Assembly: GCF_021018895.1 (NCBI RefSeq)
Contig: NC_079376.1
Span: forward strand, 12,019,001-12,083,000
From: Seriola aureovittata
Lineage: Eukaryota; Chordata; Actinopteri; Carangiformes; Carangidae
Direction of reading: 5' to 3'
Length of the DNA stretch: 64,000 nucleotides
Part shown: positions 13,201 through 24,540 of the stretch, piece by piece
Numbering within the stretch: position 1 is the first letter of the stretch
Layout: each line of letters begins with the position of its first letter
The notes under the pieces: generated by a model
Seen by the model: only the letters and a program-made list of their open reading frames with translations
Database searches by the model: none
What the model was told of the DNA's origin: nothing
Position numbers and translations under genes: made by a program

Positions 13201-14889
13201 TACTTTTACCCATGAAGCTCCACAAACAAAAAAAAAAAAAAAAACAGCATTACTTACACCGAACATTTGTATTTGGGTTTTAATAAATCCCATATAAGCT
13301 AATTTTAAGGCCGTTTTTCGCTAGGTTTTGGAGAACTGTGGTACCACAGATTAATTTTGCAGTATCTCACAGTACTACTTTCCTGAGCTTTAATGTAGTC
13401 CTGACAAATGAAGTGCTTTTTAGTGCCATGGCTTCCCCTGAGAGCTGATATCTAAAAACAAACCTAAATAATTCAAATTAACTTTGGGTGCAATTACAGC
13501 CTGATGTACCATAACTAAAAAAAACTCTGCATATTTTCTTAGCTAGATTCCAGATCCAAAAAGATTAGCCTCAGTTTTTCCTAAATGAAGGTAAAGTTTA
13601 TTATCACAGAGTCATGTTGCAGTATTCTGCTGCTCAGCCATTTATTGCTGTCCTCCAATCCTGTGGGTTCTTAACTGGTTTATTTAGCTTTAGGGTAATT
13701 TCCTCGACTTATTAAGGACACTTAATCCTTAAAAAAACGCTTTTTCTAATAAAAATTAAAAATCCTAAAAATCAGAGGCACATGGTTTTCTCTGGACAGT
13801 GGCGGTATTCTCTGTTAGTTAATCTTAATGTGATGTTATGAGTGAAGCATCATCTGTGTAAGCAGGCAGATCCTAGTGATCACGGCCCAATTACATTCTC
13901 CTAGGGGACCCCACACAACAGTTATGGATTTAGAAAGCATCCCCTTACTTTATGAAATCTACCTGAAAAATAGGATTATGTGCCCATGTGATGGCTGCTT
14001 TCTAACCACAGGTTGAAATATTCTGTAGTAAACTGTTTACACGATAGCAGGTCCTGTTCTCTCTGCTGTATTGTCATACTGTGCTGCTCTGTCCTCCAGC
14101 TCTCCTTGTCAGAATGGAGGCACATGTACGGACGCCGATGGCTCAGCAGCCTACTCTTCCTGTTTATGTCCCCCCGGATTTTCTGGAGACTTCTGTGAGA
14201 TCAGCATTGACAGCTGCCAGCCTAACCCCTGCCTCAACGGTGGCAACTGTACAAACCACGGCCTGGCCTTCACGTGTGCCTGTCCGCACGGCTTCACTGG
14301 TTTCACTTGTAATGACACCACAAGCTTCTCGCCCTGCGCAGGCTGGCCCTGTGCCAACGGAAGCACGTGTGTTGGTCAGCCTGATGGAACCTTTCGGTGC
14401 GTTTGCCAGAAATGGTTTACAGGTCCCACATGTTCCCTGCAGCACAGACCAAAGGCCAGATCCAAGCCGGTCGGTGCCAGACCTGTGGACCACCGAGTGT
14501 TCGCGCTGACCCCGCAGCATTACTCCCTCCCTGCTCACGCCTTCCACAAGCTCCTCAGACCGCCTGAGAGAGACCTGCTAAAGATCACCCTGAAGGAGAC
14601 CGTCCACTCCCCTGGCGTCCTCGTCACCCAGGGTCAGCTCATCTGCTTCGGCATACTGGCCCTGCTCACCTGCCTGGTCATCCTGGGCACTACAGGCATT
14701 GTGTTTTTTGGCCGCTGTGAGACTTGGCTGGCTAATGCCAAGTACAGCCAGCTTGTTCGGCAGCAAAGGGAACACCTGCTGAGAGAAGCTGGCACCACTA
14801 ACCAGGAAGAGCCTGAGCACTCGGTAAACATCATCCTGCCTGAGAAGATTAGACTCACCAGCTTTGGGAGACACTACACCTCCATCTGA
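7227..14889 (+). CDS. dlk1: Protein delta homolog 1 (six-EGF membrane protein), five coding exons
   Basis: Coding exons are 7227-7278, 7484-7547, 8042-8172, 8975-9116 and 14100-14889, all with GT-AG borders and consistent phases (1, 2, 1, 2), giving 392 residues; human DLK1 has 383. Residues 1 to about 18 form a signal peptide. Six EGF-like repeats follow (about 20-50, 51-82, 86-123, 126-163, 168-200 and 208-241), with no DSL domain, as in DLK proteins. A juxtamembrane linker leads to a membrane helix at about 310-333 ([20 protein letters not shown]) and a cytoplasmic tail of about 59 residues containing [10 protein letters not shown]. The [10 protein letters not shown] of EGF4, the LTP linker, the helix and the NII-PEKI tail resemble DLK1 more than DLK2 as I recall them, and the nearby dio3 supports this. 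Family knowledge: a non-canonical Notch ligand acting on precursor-cell differentiation and growth. N-glycosylation sequons (NAT, NCT, NDT, NGS) lie in the EGF region. Confidence 0.95.
10017..11040. repeat. Degenerate dispersed repeat (ACGATACC type)
   Basis: The left part (GTCACGATACCAGAATATTG, then CACCAATACCGTTGAAATTCC) and the right part (several near-copies of TCGATACC and ACGATAC) resemble a teleost repeat that I know only from memory. The middle is not clearly assignable, so the element may be two fragments. The borders are approximate. Confidence 0.35.
12616..12765 (+). repeat. Dispersed repeat family A, fragment in dlk1 intron 4
   Basis: AGCTGAAACAATTAGTAGAT, then TTTTGATAATCGATGAGGC, and finally CAGTAAACTGAATATCTTTA match the left half of the family A element. 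The copy is truncated in its right half. Confidence 0.5.
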
Positions 14890-15590
14890 TTAAATTGCCT
14901 CTCCCTCTTCCTCGCTCCTTCTGGAAGGAGTTTAATATGAATGTCTAAAAATAGCAACGAAGGAAATACTATGACTGTTGTACAGTTGCGTTTATATAAA
15001 GTGAGAGATTCTGGACTACCTTGGGATATATTTGAATGTACAGTTTACTGGATGAAGTGGGCAAACAATGACACTGGATTGTAAAAACTACTCATTAGAA
15101 ATGTATAAAATGATAAAATAATGTTCTACCAAATAGCACATTGATGGCTGGTAAACAAGATGTCATGGTGTGGTATTTCTTTAAAAACAAAACAAAGCAA
15201 AAACATCAGGATGGTTTTATGATTCGAGTTGATTTGGAGCACAGTAATGCTGTTAATATTAGAAAAAGGGGGATGATTTTGAAATAGGCAGCAAACAGGA
15301 CTGCACTTCTTTCAGTGTTTGTAATTAAACTTAAGTAATGGTAGCAATGATTTTTAACTTGTTAACAAACTGCACTCAGATTTTAGAACCATCACTAGAG
15401 CAGCAACAAAAAAAAAGCAATTGGCAACTATTTTGATTATCAATTTATCCTTTTAGTCATTTATCAAGTAAAACTGCCAGACATTAAATGGAACCAGTCT
15501 CTCCCGTGTGAGGATTTAATGATTTGCTTTGCTATATATGATAGTAAACTGAAGGTCTTGATTTTTCAAAATAAAGCTAATATAGTGATA
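14890..15590 (+). other. dlk1 3' UTR (probable)
   Basis: After the TGA at 14887-14889 the first canonical AATAAA is at 15570-15575, so the transcript may end near 15590. A second AATAAA at 16690-16695 would allow a longer form. The choice cannot be made without cDNA. Confidence 0.5.
15397..15560 (+). repeat. Dispersed repeat family A, fragment in dlk1 3' UTR
   Basis: It starts near GCAGCAACAAAAAAAAAGCA and includes CAACTATTTTGATTATCAAT, AAAACTGCCAGACATTAAAT and ATGATAGTAAACTGAAGGTC, in the same order as the left half of family A. If the poly(A) signal at 15570 is used, the repeat is part of the mature mRNA. Confidence 0.5.
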
Positions 15591-18500
15591 TTGATGAAAT
15601 AAGAGGGATAGTGATAAAATAATTGATGGATCGTGAATTAAAATAATCATAAAGTTGCAGCCTTGACATCTCCATACAACATACTGTGAATTTGCCATTT
15701 CACAATTACTGCAAAAATACATATAGTGAGTTTGTCCAGTATGTGCAGTTAAAAAGTGTAATGAGATATCACTACTTTCCACCACAGTTGTACTTTCAAA
15801 TCCTGCAGGTCATCACTCTACAGAATAGGCTCATTTTCTTGTAGAAGGTATTAGTCTATGTAGCTGGAAGTCATTTCATTTCCCAAATAGCATTCACTTT
15901 TCTCTCTCTGTAGATGTATCACTTTAGATGTTGGTTTTAAAAGGTATATACATAGATGTACACTCTCTTACAAATACGTGGGTTATTTCACAGCTCCTCC
16001 AGAAATGCCGCTTTCTGTCTTTATTTGAATCTATTCGTATCCATGCCACGGATATATTCACACCGTCGCCTCTTAATTGGTCTAAAACTCATTTGCAGTT
16101 TCTCCGAGATTTTGTGAAGTTTTCCAAACATTGCTTCTCACTTCTAGAGTAGGAATTTCACAGGTAATGCACCACGCATCTGTGAGCCCTGAAATCAATA
16201 CTTTAACATCTGTTAAGTGTTATTGGTTTGTCTCATCATGCATGAGATGGTCACATACTCCTGATGGAGGGAGAAGCAATTATGGAAAACAAGAAAAAAC
16301 AAGAAAAAAAAAAAAACATGTTTGTCACCCAGCAAAGATATACTGTGGTTAAACGTGGAACACATTGCATATTGTAAAATATTCAAATTCATTCATTGCT
16401 GATGTGAGGGTTTCTGAAGCATTCAGCATATGAGGAGATGCTGTTAGTGTAGAGGGCTTTGTTTACCATAATTCTCTGATAGGGATGGTATCTTGTGTGT
16501 ATAACATCACAGAGTCACATTTCAGGTTGCGTATGACATTGTGCAGAAGTCCAAAAATGATTCAAAAATAATGATTTATAAGTAGCATTTCTACAGGGGA
16601 TGAGTGGCTGTGACCGCGCAGCAGGTATTTGTTCCAGTCTGGGATTATTTGCTGTTGTACTTTGACTTTTATTGTCTATTCATTGTTTTAATAAAATACA
16701 TAAAAAGTGTCCACTTGACAAGAAGGCTTGCAGAGATACATATCTGTACACCCAAAGGTGACTTTAGTCTTGTATTTCATTTACTGTCGTCATCAGTCGT
16801 ATCCAGTTCAGGAACGCAAGAACCACCAGATTTATATTGAGGCTATCTCCTTCCGCTGCTGCTGTTGTCTCGACACAACAGCAAGCAGGTTAAGACAAGA
16901 TCAGATGCTTGGCAAGTCCAACACATCCGCCGTTTCACAGTGTGAAATCCACCCGATGCACATGCTGTATGCACCACCCCCACCACCGACTTGTCCTGAA
17001 ATCAGTGGAACATCTGCTCTCCTGCTTTGTGCTATTTAATAACCCCCAACCCCCACCCCTCCTTCCAGGGCCAACTCACTGATAATCACCTGGATGATAA
17101 CAGTGACTCTATCAGCACTCCTCCACTGTTCCGAAAGGTGAGACAGTGTCAGATAACAGTCTCTGTCTCCACCTTGTGGTGCTGGTTATCTACATCACCA
17201 GGACTTCAGCTGCAGTACTCTGCATCAAGCGAGATCACTATGTAGAAATACAGTAAAGTCGGGGGGCTACATGTTTCCCTGAGAGCCAACCTGCAGTTTC
17301 ATCCTGTCCGATACAATAAAAGTCTGGTGTTGCCCGCTTGTTATGAATCAAAAATTCACAAGGGGAATATAAAATGATCCCCATTGGCTCTTTTATCTTT
17401 AGTATCCGAGCAGATGAAGCATCCCAGCTTGAAAAACCCCAAGCATGCATGGTGTATGAAGAGCATGAAGCTCACACTGGTTTCCTGTGTGTATGTGAAT
17501 TCTCAAATCCTGACACTCTGCAGTAAGTTTACCAACATCACATGAAAGATGAGGATTCAAGGGCTCTGTTCACTTCCACAGGTGTTTTGCCAGGTGGAGT
17601 GAACCAAACTGTGTCCTAATGAGAAGGATAAAGGCGCAGTCACACAGGGTTTCTCTTCCTCCTCATTTCCACGAGGAACAGGGTGAAACGTTTTTCCTTC
17701 CGGCTGAAAATTAGCCGCCTGAATCACTTCACGCAGAGTTCAGTTTGATTGACTTTTAAAACATATCAAATTATACGGTTCTCCAACATCCAGCCAGTGT
17801 GAGAGACGGAGTGGGACTGAGCTCGCATTCAGGAAATCACCATTTTTAGTACGTTATACCACTATGAGACTACAAACTTGTTTGAGATCCCTCTAGTCCA
17901 TTCAGTTTTTTTTTACCTGCATCAGAAAATGTGACATCATTACATGCAGGGAAATCTCTGTTGAATGGAACTGTAATGTGACTGCACCTTTAAGTTGTCC
18001 TGCTCTAACAAGTGCAACAAAAACCAAGAGAAGGGAGAGGGAGAAGTCAATCATGTGCACCCACACTATCCTGAGAAGAGGCCTCATTAGGCAACATAAG
18101 TGATGTCAACATAACGTCTGTGTGGGTGGGCTATGGGAACGCAGGGGCTTTGAAACATAAATATTTAAAACCGTTTCCTCTGGCTGCCATTTTGGGACAG
18201 AAATGTCCCAGACTGCCTTTGATGCAATTTTGTCTTTGTGCAAACCACTTTAAAGAATAATCAAATTTCAACTTGACCAAAGAATCCAGTCCTCTAAGTT
18301 TAAGTTCTGGTCATTGATCATATGTTAGAATATCAAAAAGATGATGTTTGCTTTAACTAAGACTCCTGCTTGGACAGAGATATCGGATTAAATTAAATGT
18401 GAAACCTTTCCAGTGACCAGACTGAGTTTAATCATCTCAGTTTTAAGAGCTCATGCAGCGCTTAGAAAAATCATGTAGTGTCAGACTGTGACCACAAGGT

Positions 18501-20151
18501 GTCATCCATCCAAAAGAGGACGGAGGATGGGCTGTAGCCAGCAGCTGAGCGTCATCGCTCTGAAAACACTGCATTTAGTTTTCATGAGTTGATTGGAAGT
18601 AATTTAATGTTTTCACATACTTGGAATTAGCACACACATGCCTGAACAGAACTCTGGTTTTCAAGACTGCTGAATTTTATCTCTCCATTTAGTATCATTT
18701 TTCCTCCCAACATCATGTTTTTGAAAAATTGATTATGATGCATGAGAACAATGTGTAAACGAATCAGTAATGTTTCCCAGTTCCTATTTCACCACTCTGC
18801 TTCTGAACCAGCAATGCAAAACAACACAGGAGTCAAGGTGCAGCCCGTCCCACATAACAGATCATTTTCCACTTTGTTGCTGTGCTATTTCAGCTCACCA
18901 ATTGGGTGACATTCAGGGCTTTTTTTTTTTTTTCCCACGCTACATCCAACCTCTTCTCACTCTAGACTGAACATTATTGGAAAATGTCTCAGGGATTCCT
19001 GCTGTGTTACTGCGTGTCCATGACCTACAAAGACTAGCTTTAAAAATCTCTGACAGTCCCGCAGATCTGCATGACTGGCAGCATTTATATAAGTAAAAGG
19101 AGTTAAAAGGTTAGACTGCACACTGGTTATTTAATCAGCATGGCGTGCGTATGGACTGCTGTCTTTTCTTGATGCTGCAACTTGACCCTAAATGACTCCT
19201 ATACCACAGCTAATTCATTCAATACTTGTGACTCCAATAAAGGTTTCCGAATAAACTTTCATAAGAACACCTTCAGTTCTGTAATAGTGTTTGTGCTCCA
19301 CAGTGTTAAAAGTGGCCTTGAAACGTGTCTCCTGAGGCTCAGGAGTTTATTTGTACCAGTATAAAGAAGATTGTTTGGAGCATGGTTAAATGTTAACATG
19401 CTGAACCTGAATCACACAGGTTTCACTGAAAACCTTTTTTGTGTGCTGAGGCCCCCGGCTCCCCACCACCAGACATTCATTCGTGGAGTTTTGACCCTGG
19501 GGAGAGAGGGGCCCTAACCTTCAAAGCTGACCAGAGAAGCTGAAAAAAAAAAACTCCACCTCAGCAGGCCCATTCTGCTCCCTCCAAGTCATAAAACAAA
19601 ACAGAACAGCAAAAGTTAAATCTCTCCCCCAAGCCTGAGACCCTTAACCCTTTGTTCCCGTCTGCCTCTCCGCTGACAGACATCCATGGAAAATCGCACA
19701 TGGAAAGAATCCAGATTCAAACAATTCCAGTTGGGGTTTCTTTTCAGGGGTGCACACTGGATACACTGCAAGTTATATTTCATTTAGGCAGATACCCCTC
19801 TGTCAGCTGACAGCTCCATATAAATACGTATGCATTTGTGTGTTAAATGAGTTCCAGATGAGCTGTAAAGTAAGGTCACTGTAAAACCCCCTGCAGTCAC
19901 ACCAGTCACATTTTCTCTTGCTGGACTTGTTCTCTTTTCTGAAAGCAATGTCAGCTCATGGCCAGTTGCATACTGGAAATCTATTGTTTATGATCAGGTC
20001 AAGCAAGGTGAACTTGTCCCTGTTTTATGTGAATAATGTTAGAGCCCAGTGGAGGTCAAATTATCTACAAATCTAGAGGAAAAAGAGTAAAGATTTGACA
20101 GATGACTGAAAAAAGTGAATGGAAGTTCTGCTTTCCTGTATTCGCACAGGG
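15591..20151. other. Spacer between dlk1 and dio3, first part
   Basis: No exon, RNA gene or recognisable retrotransposon-derived gene was found. The region may include an extended dlk1 3' UTR up to about 16.7 kb. It has A and T runs and a C-rich patch near 16975-17065. Mammalian-type MEG3 or RTL1 sequence was looked for at protein level only and nothing resembling RTL1 was seen. Confidence 0.5.
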
Positions 20152-20435
20152 CTGCAACTAACTATCAACTTACTGATAATCTTTTAGGTTATTACTATTA
20201 TAATAGAAATAATCAGATTATAGTGGAAAAATGCCCATCTCAGTTTCCCAGATCCCAAGGAGATGTCCTCAAATTGCTGGTTTTGTCTGACTAACAGTCC
20301 AATAACAAAACAGATAAAATGTATAAAGACATACCAAAAAGACAAGCTGTAAATCCATTACGTTTGAGAAGGTGGAAACGGTGAACGTCTGGTGTTTTGT
20401 AGACTGACCAATCGATTAACGACGTGCTAAAGTCA
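20152..20435 (-). repeat. Dispersed repeat family A, nearly complete copy
   Basis: It begins GGGCTGCAACTAACTATCAA and ends after GACCAATCGATTAACGACGT, so both ends of the family are represented. The internal block GATGTCCTCAAATTGCTGGT is characteristic. It is heavily mutated and non-coding. Confidence 0.6.
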
Positions 20436-22160
20436 TGGCTTTATATTGTTCTGCTATTCAACAACATTATTCTACCTGCATATGGACTTACAATGTTATG
20501 ATGTCAAGGACTAATGTGGAGTGCGCACCTGAATTAGCAGCAGAAGCTGAGATTTTAACCCCTGCCACCACACGAACAGAGTCCTGATGAGCAGGAAGGA
20601 TGTGATCTATTTTCCTCTTTTCATCTGAGATCTGAAGAAGAACACAAATCCTGTTTCCCTGACCTCAACAAAAGCTTTCTCTCATTTCACTCAACTTCAT
20701 TACAACCAATAATTTCAAACATCAAGTGATATTTATAGAAGACGACCTGACTCAAATTTGTCTCAAAGCTGTAATTCATAAGCAGTGTTTTCTGTTTAAA
20801 AAAAAATAAAAAAAATCAGCCACTTTACCAACAATGAGCATCCTTGTGTTGTCATTATATGTGAGAGTCTTGAACCCTGTCATTTCGGTCCCATTTATGA
20901 CTTTGCCTCCCTGTTGGAGGTAACGGCTCTGTTCTCCAAAGTTGACAATGAAGAATGGCTCTGTGGACGCAGGAGGCAGGGGGAACCACAGCATCTGACA
21001 AGATGTTGCACCACACACAGGTTGTGTCAGAGTTATTATATGGTTTGCTGGGTCGGCTGTGTCTGAGGTATTGCCCCCTGTTGTGTGTTCACTGTGTCGT
21101 GACTCCTGTCTGAAGCCTCTGAAGGGATTTTCCTCCAGTTCTATTAGAAAAAAAACATTTTATTTTTTATTTTTGTGGATTTTCTTGTTGATTGCACATT
21201 TTCAGACATGCTGAAGCCTCATGGGAGTGATAATTCAGCATTAAATCACTTCAGAGAGTTACAGATATTTCAGTATGTTAATTGCGTTAGTTTCCAGGAC
21301 AGTTCAGTTAAATGCCTCCACTCCTAACGCTGTTACCGCTCTGTGACCGGTGTGCTAAGCCCTGAAAACATTTGTGTGTTTAGACCCTTATAGGTGGATA
21401 TATCACTCAGCATAATAGGATCAAGAGTGATTATCCTCATTTAATTGTGAGAAGTCAAAAGCTTAGGAAGGGGCTGCGGAGAGAGAGGCACGGCTTGTTC
21501 ACTGCAGCATTAAGCAAAGACCTGTAATCACCATCTACACAGCTTTAAAGGTGACTGACCACTAATTAGACACAAGATGTTACATCCAGATTGCAGAGAC
21601 CAAACCTGTTGGCAGGATTTATTTGATGTGAGAGAAACCTGAACATTCTCTGTGTGAAAATGACTGTTGACTAAGGAAAAAAAAAAAAAAAAACTTAAGT
21701 AGAGAAAAATTCTGTCAAATTAAGAGGCTCTAACAAAATGAGACAATACTGTTGAAAAAATGCTCTTCACTGTGAGAATAAATTAGTTTTGAATTGGGGA
21801 AAAAAACAAGAATAATCATAAATTATGCAATACTTGAAGTTTTGCAAGAGTTTTTTGTGTTTGGAGATTTTGTGAGATCTTCAGCATTTTTTAAGTTATT
21901 TCATATTTTCTGCTTCTCCACATCGGTTTTAAAGACTGCACTTGAAAAAAAAAAAAGGATATTTCTAGAGGAATCCAGGGTCCAGGTCTGTTGTGCTTTA
22001 CTGTGCAGGAAATTGAACATTCATCCTTTTTGTCCTCTTGGTACAAGAAAGCAAATGTACTTGAAAATCTATACGCATGACGTTATTGCAGAAAAAAAAG
22101 AAAAAGAAGAGAACACACCAAAAACATGCACACAGCGATAAAAGTATTTTGCTTACAATA
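20436..22160. other. Spacer between dlk1 and dio3, second part
   Basis: No gene was recognised. The stretch is AT-rich with several A runs (20799-20816, about 21676-21693, 21945-21957). Open frames of up to about 115 codons show low-complexity lysine or phenylalanine-rich translations and are taken as chance. Confidence 0.55.
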
Positions 22161-22185
22161 AAAAAGACCAAGTAGATCAAAGCAT

Positions 22186-22191
22186 TTTATT
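22186..22191 (-). terminator. dio3 poly(A) signal AATAAA
   Basis: The plus strand reads TTTATT, giving AATAAA on the minus strand about 545 bases past the dio3 stop codon and about 85 bases past the candidate SECIS core. SECIS elements commonly lie in this part of deiodinase mRNAs. Confidence 0.7.
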
Positions 22192-22261
22192 GTATGAAAA
22201 ATATATCCATAAAACGGAGCAATATTTACAAAACAGCTGCGCCATGCAGGGCAGAGAGCAG

Positions 22262-22330
22262 CACCTTCACTGTGATCTCCAGTGTTAAAAACATCAGTGT
22301 CGGTTCTCTGGATTCATCCCGTTTAAAAAC
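22262..22330 (-). other. Candidate SECIS element of dio3
   Basis: The only minus-strand ATGA in the dio3 3' UTR is at 22314-22317. Downstream on that strand are a CCAG arm, an unpaired AA at 22304-22305, a possible small apical hairpin (ACA-CTGA-TGT), a matching CTGG arm and a GA at 22276-22277. This could give the ATGA/AA/GA core of a form-2 SECIS. The distance from ATGA to AA (8 nt) is short for the family and the lower helix looks weak, so the exact fold is uncertain, although a SECIS is required somewhere in this UTR. Confidence 0.45.
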
Positions 22331-22736
22331 CGAACTTCACAACAACACTGAGGAGCACAGTGATGCGCATTTCTCAGCATCCTGGCGGATTCAGGAAAGG
22401 CGCGTTTACACAAGGAGAAGAGATAAAAACAGAACTTTTGACACACAAAATACTTTTGTTCACAAACAATCAGGGTCCAAAGAAACTAACCTCTTTTCTT
22501 GTGAGTGGATCCTAACAGGATGCAGGCTAATGTCCAATATGAAATGAAGGAGCCTACTGTAGTACATCCTACAATGTTGGACAAATTACTTTGATCCAAC
22601 CATATGAAAAATAAATACACTTAACCATTAAAGAGGGAGAGAATCTGTCTAACTGGAGTTATAATACTGAAAAAAATGTGCAGCATTGTTTGTTTTTGTT
22701 TTTAGTCACAGCAGCTCTAGAAAGATGAAAATTAAT

Positions 22737-23522
22737 CTACACGTGAATAACTAGATTATTGGATTTCTCCAGCCTTCTTCTGTATTGATCCAGCCACTCT
22801 CTGAGCTCTGAGATCCGATACCCCTCAGGTCCTCTGCCACCCTGGTAAACTATCTTTCCCTCCTGCAGTATATAAAGTCTGTCGAAATAAGCTCCGTACG
22901 CAGCGTTGGAGGAGTTTTCCATGCTGTCGACGACTACCAGGCATCCGGGCACCTCCAGGTGCATCAGCTGCGCAGCGTTCAGCCTGTCCTCCAGACACCG
23001 GTGCTTGGGGATCTGATAGGGCGCGTCAGTGCTCATCCAGCCGTCGGAGGGGTGCGCTTCCTCTATGTACACAACTACAGAGTCTGCTATGTCCGCGTTT
23101 TGCTGCACAACTCCCTGGAAAGCCTTGAGGCGCACCATGAACGGTGGTCAGGTGCAGCTGCCAAAGTTGAGGATGAGCGGTCTCTTGTCCTTTGCGTAAT
23201 CGAGGATCCGGCTGCGCCGCTGATCCTCCAGCTGAACAACTTCGGTGTTGGGCGCTCCGTGTCCGAGGTGCGCCGCTTTCAGAAAGTCCAGTTTGTGACC
23301 GTGCCACACTGCTTTGAGCGACTCCAGGCTGAAGAGGCGATTGGAGTCCGATATGCAGAGAGGAGGATCGATGGCATCGCCCTCCTGCTCCTTCATCCTG
23401 AAGAACACCTTTTTCCTGATGCAAATGAAGTCAAGCAGCCAAAACATGACTGCTGCCATCAGAAAACGAGGCAGCAGGACGAGACAGACTATTGCATTTT
23501 TAATGGCTTTAATGGTATTCAT
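22737..23522 (-). CDS. dio3: Type 3 iodothyronine deiodinase, selenoprotein
   Basis: One uninterrupted coding exon of 261 residues if the in-frame TGA at 23148-23150 is read as selenocysteine (residue 125, context FGSCT-U-PPF). This is the deiodinase active site. The ATG at 23522 is the first in-frame methionine; the open frame continues upstream without another ATG. An N-terminal membrane anchor (about residues 10-33, [16 protein letters not shown]) is followed by the thioredoxin-fold domain with [11 protein letters not shown] (residues 152-162), which carries the conserved EEAH. The C-terminal half includes [14 protein letters not shown] and GGRGPEGY, typical of DIO3. Family knowledge: removes inner-ring iodine, converting T4 to reverse T3 and T3 to T2, so it inactivates thyroid hormone. 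Mammalian DIO3 is also intronless in its coding part. Teleosts may have two copies (dio3a/dio3b); which this is cannot be told here. Confidence 0.97.
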
Positions 23523-23605
23523 TATCACTAGAATAACAACCCGAATGGTCTTGCGCTGTGCCACGGTCTTGTGGGTTGAAGTTGGGTTACTTGCAACTTC
23601 CCTTC

Positions 23606-23649
23606 TTTTTATAGCACCGGCAGATTTGAATGAATCACACCCCGCCTCC
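23606..23649 (-). promoter_or_regulatory. dio3 core promoter: TATA box and GC box
   Basis: On the minus strand TATAAAAA (23606-23613) lies about 84 bases before the dio3 ATG, and GGAGGCGGGG (23640-23649), an Sp1-type GC box, lies 27 bases further upstream. A start near 23575-23582 would leave a 5' UTR of about 55 bases. TATA plus GC boxes fit what is known of mammalian DIO3 promoters. Confidence 0.65.
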
Positions 23650-24164
23650 AAACCGGGGCCGAGGCCTCACATGGTGGGGATTACCTTCTGTCAACTCCCC
23701 AGCTTTGAATCTCAGCCAAAAGCCAAGGGTGCAGGAAAGGGTGCGCCACAGCAGTGCGCAGTCTGGAGGGAGTCGCTCATCATTTTTACAATCAGACTGT
23801 TCAAATTAACGTTGAAATCCAAAAGTGCATGATGATGTGTGATCAGGGAAATCCTTCAAGTGCTCGAGCGCATCGTGTGTATCGTGTGGCAAAAGCCTAA
23901 AGTTGGTGCTGCAGCAATGATGAGTGTTTTGCTGCAGCACATTTCTGCAGATGCTGCTTGGCTATGCTTATAATGTGCTCCACCTAAAAGGACTGGCCTA
24001 TTCTGCCCTTCCTCCACAGGAACCAGTGTTAGCTAACCTGAGCTCTCCATCACATGGGGTTAATATACCTCTAAGATGATTTACATTAACACATGTATGT
24101 GTCTTACAGTAAATAATGATCCATCAGAATTGGATCTGTTATGGAGCACCGTTAATGCCTCATG
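23650..24164. other. dio3 5' flank
   Basis: No gene was recognised. It probably contains more of the dio3 promoter; GC content is higher up to about 23760 and falls after that. Confidence 0.5.
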
Positions 24165-24540
24165 ATGAAAATTAAAACTTAAATTGAGAAAAAAAAATTC
24201 TGGTATTCAATCGAGAAATCTGTGAGAAGACCAACTTCTGATGAAACCTGAAATAAAAAGCGAAATCATCGGGAAAAAAAGGTCACAGTTTTGAAGAAAT
24301 GTCAATTCTGAGAAAACAGTTTGATTTCTGACTTCAGGGGGGAGAAAAGTCGCTCTTTCCAGAAAACATTGCACTCATGTGGAAAAGTCATATTCCTGAA
24401 AATAAAAGTGAGAATTTGCAGATACGAAATTCAGAAAAAACAAGTGAGATTGTGTTTCTCAGAATTGTGAGGTCTCAGACTTCAAATTAATCTCAGCCCT
24501 TCAACTATTTTTTTTCATGTGGCTATAATCCTCTTCCTCA
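24165..24540. repeat. Degenerate GAGAAAA/TCAGAATT minisatellite-like repeat
   Basis: Repeated diverged units alternate GAGAAAA or GAAAAAA with TTCTG/TCTGA motifs, and the block closes with TTTTTTTTCATGTGGCTATA then ATCCTCTTCC. I recognise this arrangement from other fish genomes, often beside retroelement tails. The units are too diverged for a fixed period to be given by eye. Confidence 0.5.

Larger units (their letters stand above)
9117..14099 (+). other. dlk1 intron 4 (about 5 kb)
   Basis: This intron is far longer than the others in the gene (205, 494 and 802 bp between coding exons). It runs from a GT donor at 9117-9118 to a TGTCCTCCAG acceptor ending at 14099. It holds old repeats at about 10017-11040 and 12616-12765. 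Several open frames here, including 133 codons on the minus strand at 11640-12041, show no recognisable protein family. Confidence 0.8.

Noticed and set aside
14164..14547. 127-codon minus-strand frame and other frames over dlk1 exon 5
   Set aside because: Cysteine- and GC-rich EGF coding sequence leaves other frames open by chance. The plus frame encodes the recognisable protein.
14890..22160. Possible MEG3-like RNA or imprinted miRNA cluster
   Set aside because: Nothing in the sequence supports one; such RNAs are known from mammals, and hairpins cannot be called reliably by eye.
22959..23531. 190-codon plus-strand open frame
   Set aside because: It lies antisense over the dio3 coding exon and is explained by dio3 codon composition. 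No family similarity was recognised.
23523..23651. 43-residue N-terminal extension of dio3 from a TTG at 23651
   Set aside because: There is no ATG in it, and the TATA box at 23606-23613 lies inside it. The ATG at 23522 gives a normal N-terminal anchor.
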